A DNA stretch of 64,000 bases from Streptomyces sp. ITFR-21. GTDB lineage: Bacteria > Actinomycetota > Actinomycetes > Streptomycetales > Streptomycetaceae. The position numbers and the translations under genes were made by a program. Below are positions 63,187 through 64,000 of this stretch, piece after piece (the first letter of the stretch is position 1; every line of letters starts with the position of its first letter). A model generated the notes under the pieces. The model was not told the DNA's origin, did no database searches, and was given only the letters and a program-made list of their open reading frames with translations. The DNA lies in the NCBI RefSeq assembly GCF_031844685.1, contig NZ_CP134605.1:2562001-2626000 (forward strand). Reading direction: 5' to 3'.

Positions 63187-64000
63187 CGGCCTGCCGGCGC
63201 CAGCCACGGCCACGGCCGGTGTGGCCGACCGGCCCAGAGCGTCCGGCCTCCGCTACGCAGCGCCCGCGACATTTGCCAGGTGGCGGCCGAGGCCGACCAG
63301 ACGTTGCGGACGAACGCTTCGGCGGTCTACCGGTGGCGGGGAGGCAGACCGCCTGCTCCGGACACGGCCCGGTACAGCACCGAAGCCCTTTCCCGGCGCC
63401 TGCGGAGGCACATCACGCCGGAGGATCTCAGCTGGCCGGTCCTTGAAAAGCGATCGGATCGGGCCGATGCCGCGCTTGGGGCGAGCATCGGACCCGATCC
63501 AGTGGAGACCCTACGGCGCCTCGGGGAGGCCGACATCAACCGCCGCAAGATGCTTACCGCCGCCGCGTACAGCGTCGCCGCCGCTGCCCCGCCCTTGGGC
63601 CGAGGGCAGGCCGCCGAAGCGCAGGCCGTGCAGCACCCGCGGTACGTCGGCGGGCTCCGGCGGGGACCCGCCGGCGGGGACCCGTCCGGGTACGGAGGTG
63701 GTCATGACCCCGCCGTCCGGCCCCGCGGTCCGGCCCCGCCGTCCGGCCCCGCGGTCCGGCCCCGCCGTCCGGCCCCGCCGTCCGGCCCCGCGGTCCGGCG
63801 GCGAGCAGCCGGCGGGCCTCCCCCGGGGCGTTACGCCCGGACCCGCCGCGCGTCCGGCGCTCGCGGCTCTCCCGCGCCGGGCCCGGCAGTTGCAGGCCGC
63901 GCAGCCGCGGCCGGTGCGGGACGACCTCGCTGGCCTGGGCCACGGCACGGCGGCGAGGAACAGCCCGAGGCTGTGCTGACACTCGCGCTGCCGCTGGTAG
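63187..64000 (+). pseudogene. Remnant of a regulator with helix-turn-helix N-terminus; open to the window end
   Basis: The forward frame starting after the stop at 63184 stays open to the edge. Its part at about 63259-63600 resembles the N-terminal region of large streptomycete HTH/TPR regulators (NsdA-like): TNASAVYRWRGGRPPAPDTA for the HTH and contact helix, ITPEDLSWP, and DPVETLRRLGEADINRRKML followed by an Ala-rich helix. No normal start precedes it and the helix-turn-helix is truncated. After about 63600 the similarity is lost into a Pro/Arg repeat. I treat it as a decayed gene, but its end is outside the window. Confidence 0.5.
63708..63798. repeat. 13-bp tandem repeat x7
   Basis: Seven contiguous 13-mers of two types (CCCCGCGGTCCGG and CCCCGCCGTCCGG), differing at one position, in the order B-A-B-A-B-B-A. 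It lies inside the degraded tail of the regulator remnant. Confidence 0.9.

Noticed and set aside
63708..63798. Regular 13-bp repeats considered as a CRISPR-like array; likewise 40281-40350.
   Set aside because: Units are contiguous with no spacers and no cas genes are present.

Overview
The window is chromosomal DNA of a streptomycete-type actinomycete (Streptomyces, Kitasatospora or a close relative). The signs are very high G+C, coding frames with strong third-position GC, frequent GTG and TTG starts, many ATGA/GTGA stop-start overlaps, rare TTA codons, and a housekeeping block (nuoD2, folate genes, ftsH, hpt, tilS, dacB, ppa) in the order usual for the family. I saw no tRNA, rRNA, CRISPR array, complete insertion sequence or prophage.

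Layout. 1-5.8 kb: edge of a membrane protein, a MidA-like methyltransferase, an NAD-dependent epimerase/reductase, a decayed PaeR7I/XhoI-type restriction endonuclease, orphan nuoD2 and a coiled-coil membrane protein. 6.3-18.3 kb: ten co-directional genes forming a compact specialised-metabolism cluster with no PKS, NRPS, terpene or RiPP core. It encodes an aldo/keto reductase, a GH3-family acyl-adenylating amide synthetase, an alpha/beta hydrolase with a Cys nucleophile, an enolase-superfamily enzyme, a thiamine-diphosphate enzyme, a fumarylacetoacetase-fold enzyme, a condensation-domain-like acyltransferase, an MFS exporter, a 5-carboxymethyl-2-hydroxymuconate isomerase-like tautomerase and a short-chain dehydrogenase homologue lacking its catalytic Tyr and Lys. 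The first two genes each carry a TTA codon within their first seven codons, so they are expected to depend on the bldA tRNA. This cluster is the best candidate for an undescribed system.

18.3-33.4 kb: a rhodanese/cysteine dioxygenase pair, then a long leftward housekeeping run (DUF3180, folK, folB, an NTF2-like gene, folP, an MprF-like lysyltransferase, folE, ftsH, hpt, tilS, a zinc metalloprotease, dacB), ending at divergent ppa. folE, folB, folK and folP together cover most of the tetrahydrofolate branch.

33.4-53.4 kb: transport and envelope genes (LysE-type exporter, long MsiK-like ABC ATPase, two DedA proteins, ThrE-type exporter, glutamate decarboxylase, dodecin, an MreB-like protein with a small membrane protein, DUF2786), an M56/BlaI sensor-repressor pair facing a DedA gene across a palindromic operator, yceI divergent from a MarR gene, tatA, a dienelactone hydrolase divergent from a MarR-MFS operon, and an SPW-repeat protein.

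53.5-64 kb: a TetR/MFS pair and a LigD-type 3'-phosphoesterase plus ATP-dependent DNA ligase pair share three copies of one palindrome, suggesting a small regulon. Then come a 1033-residue NTPase-TPR protein, a frameshifted and truncated metallophosphoesterase, a spermidine-synthase-like gene and a regulator remnant running off the end. A recurrent feature is short tandem DNA repeats, several of which insert low-complexity Gly/Ala/Asp/Thr tracts into otherwise conserved proteins.
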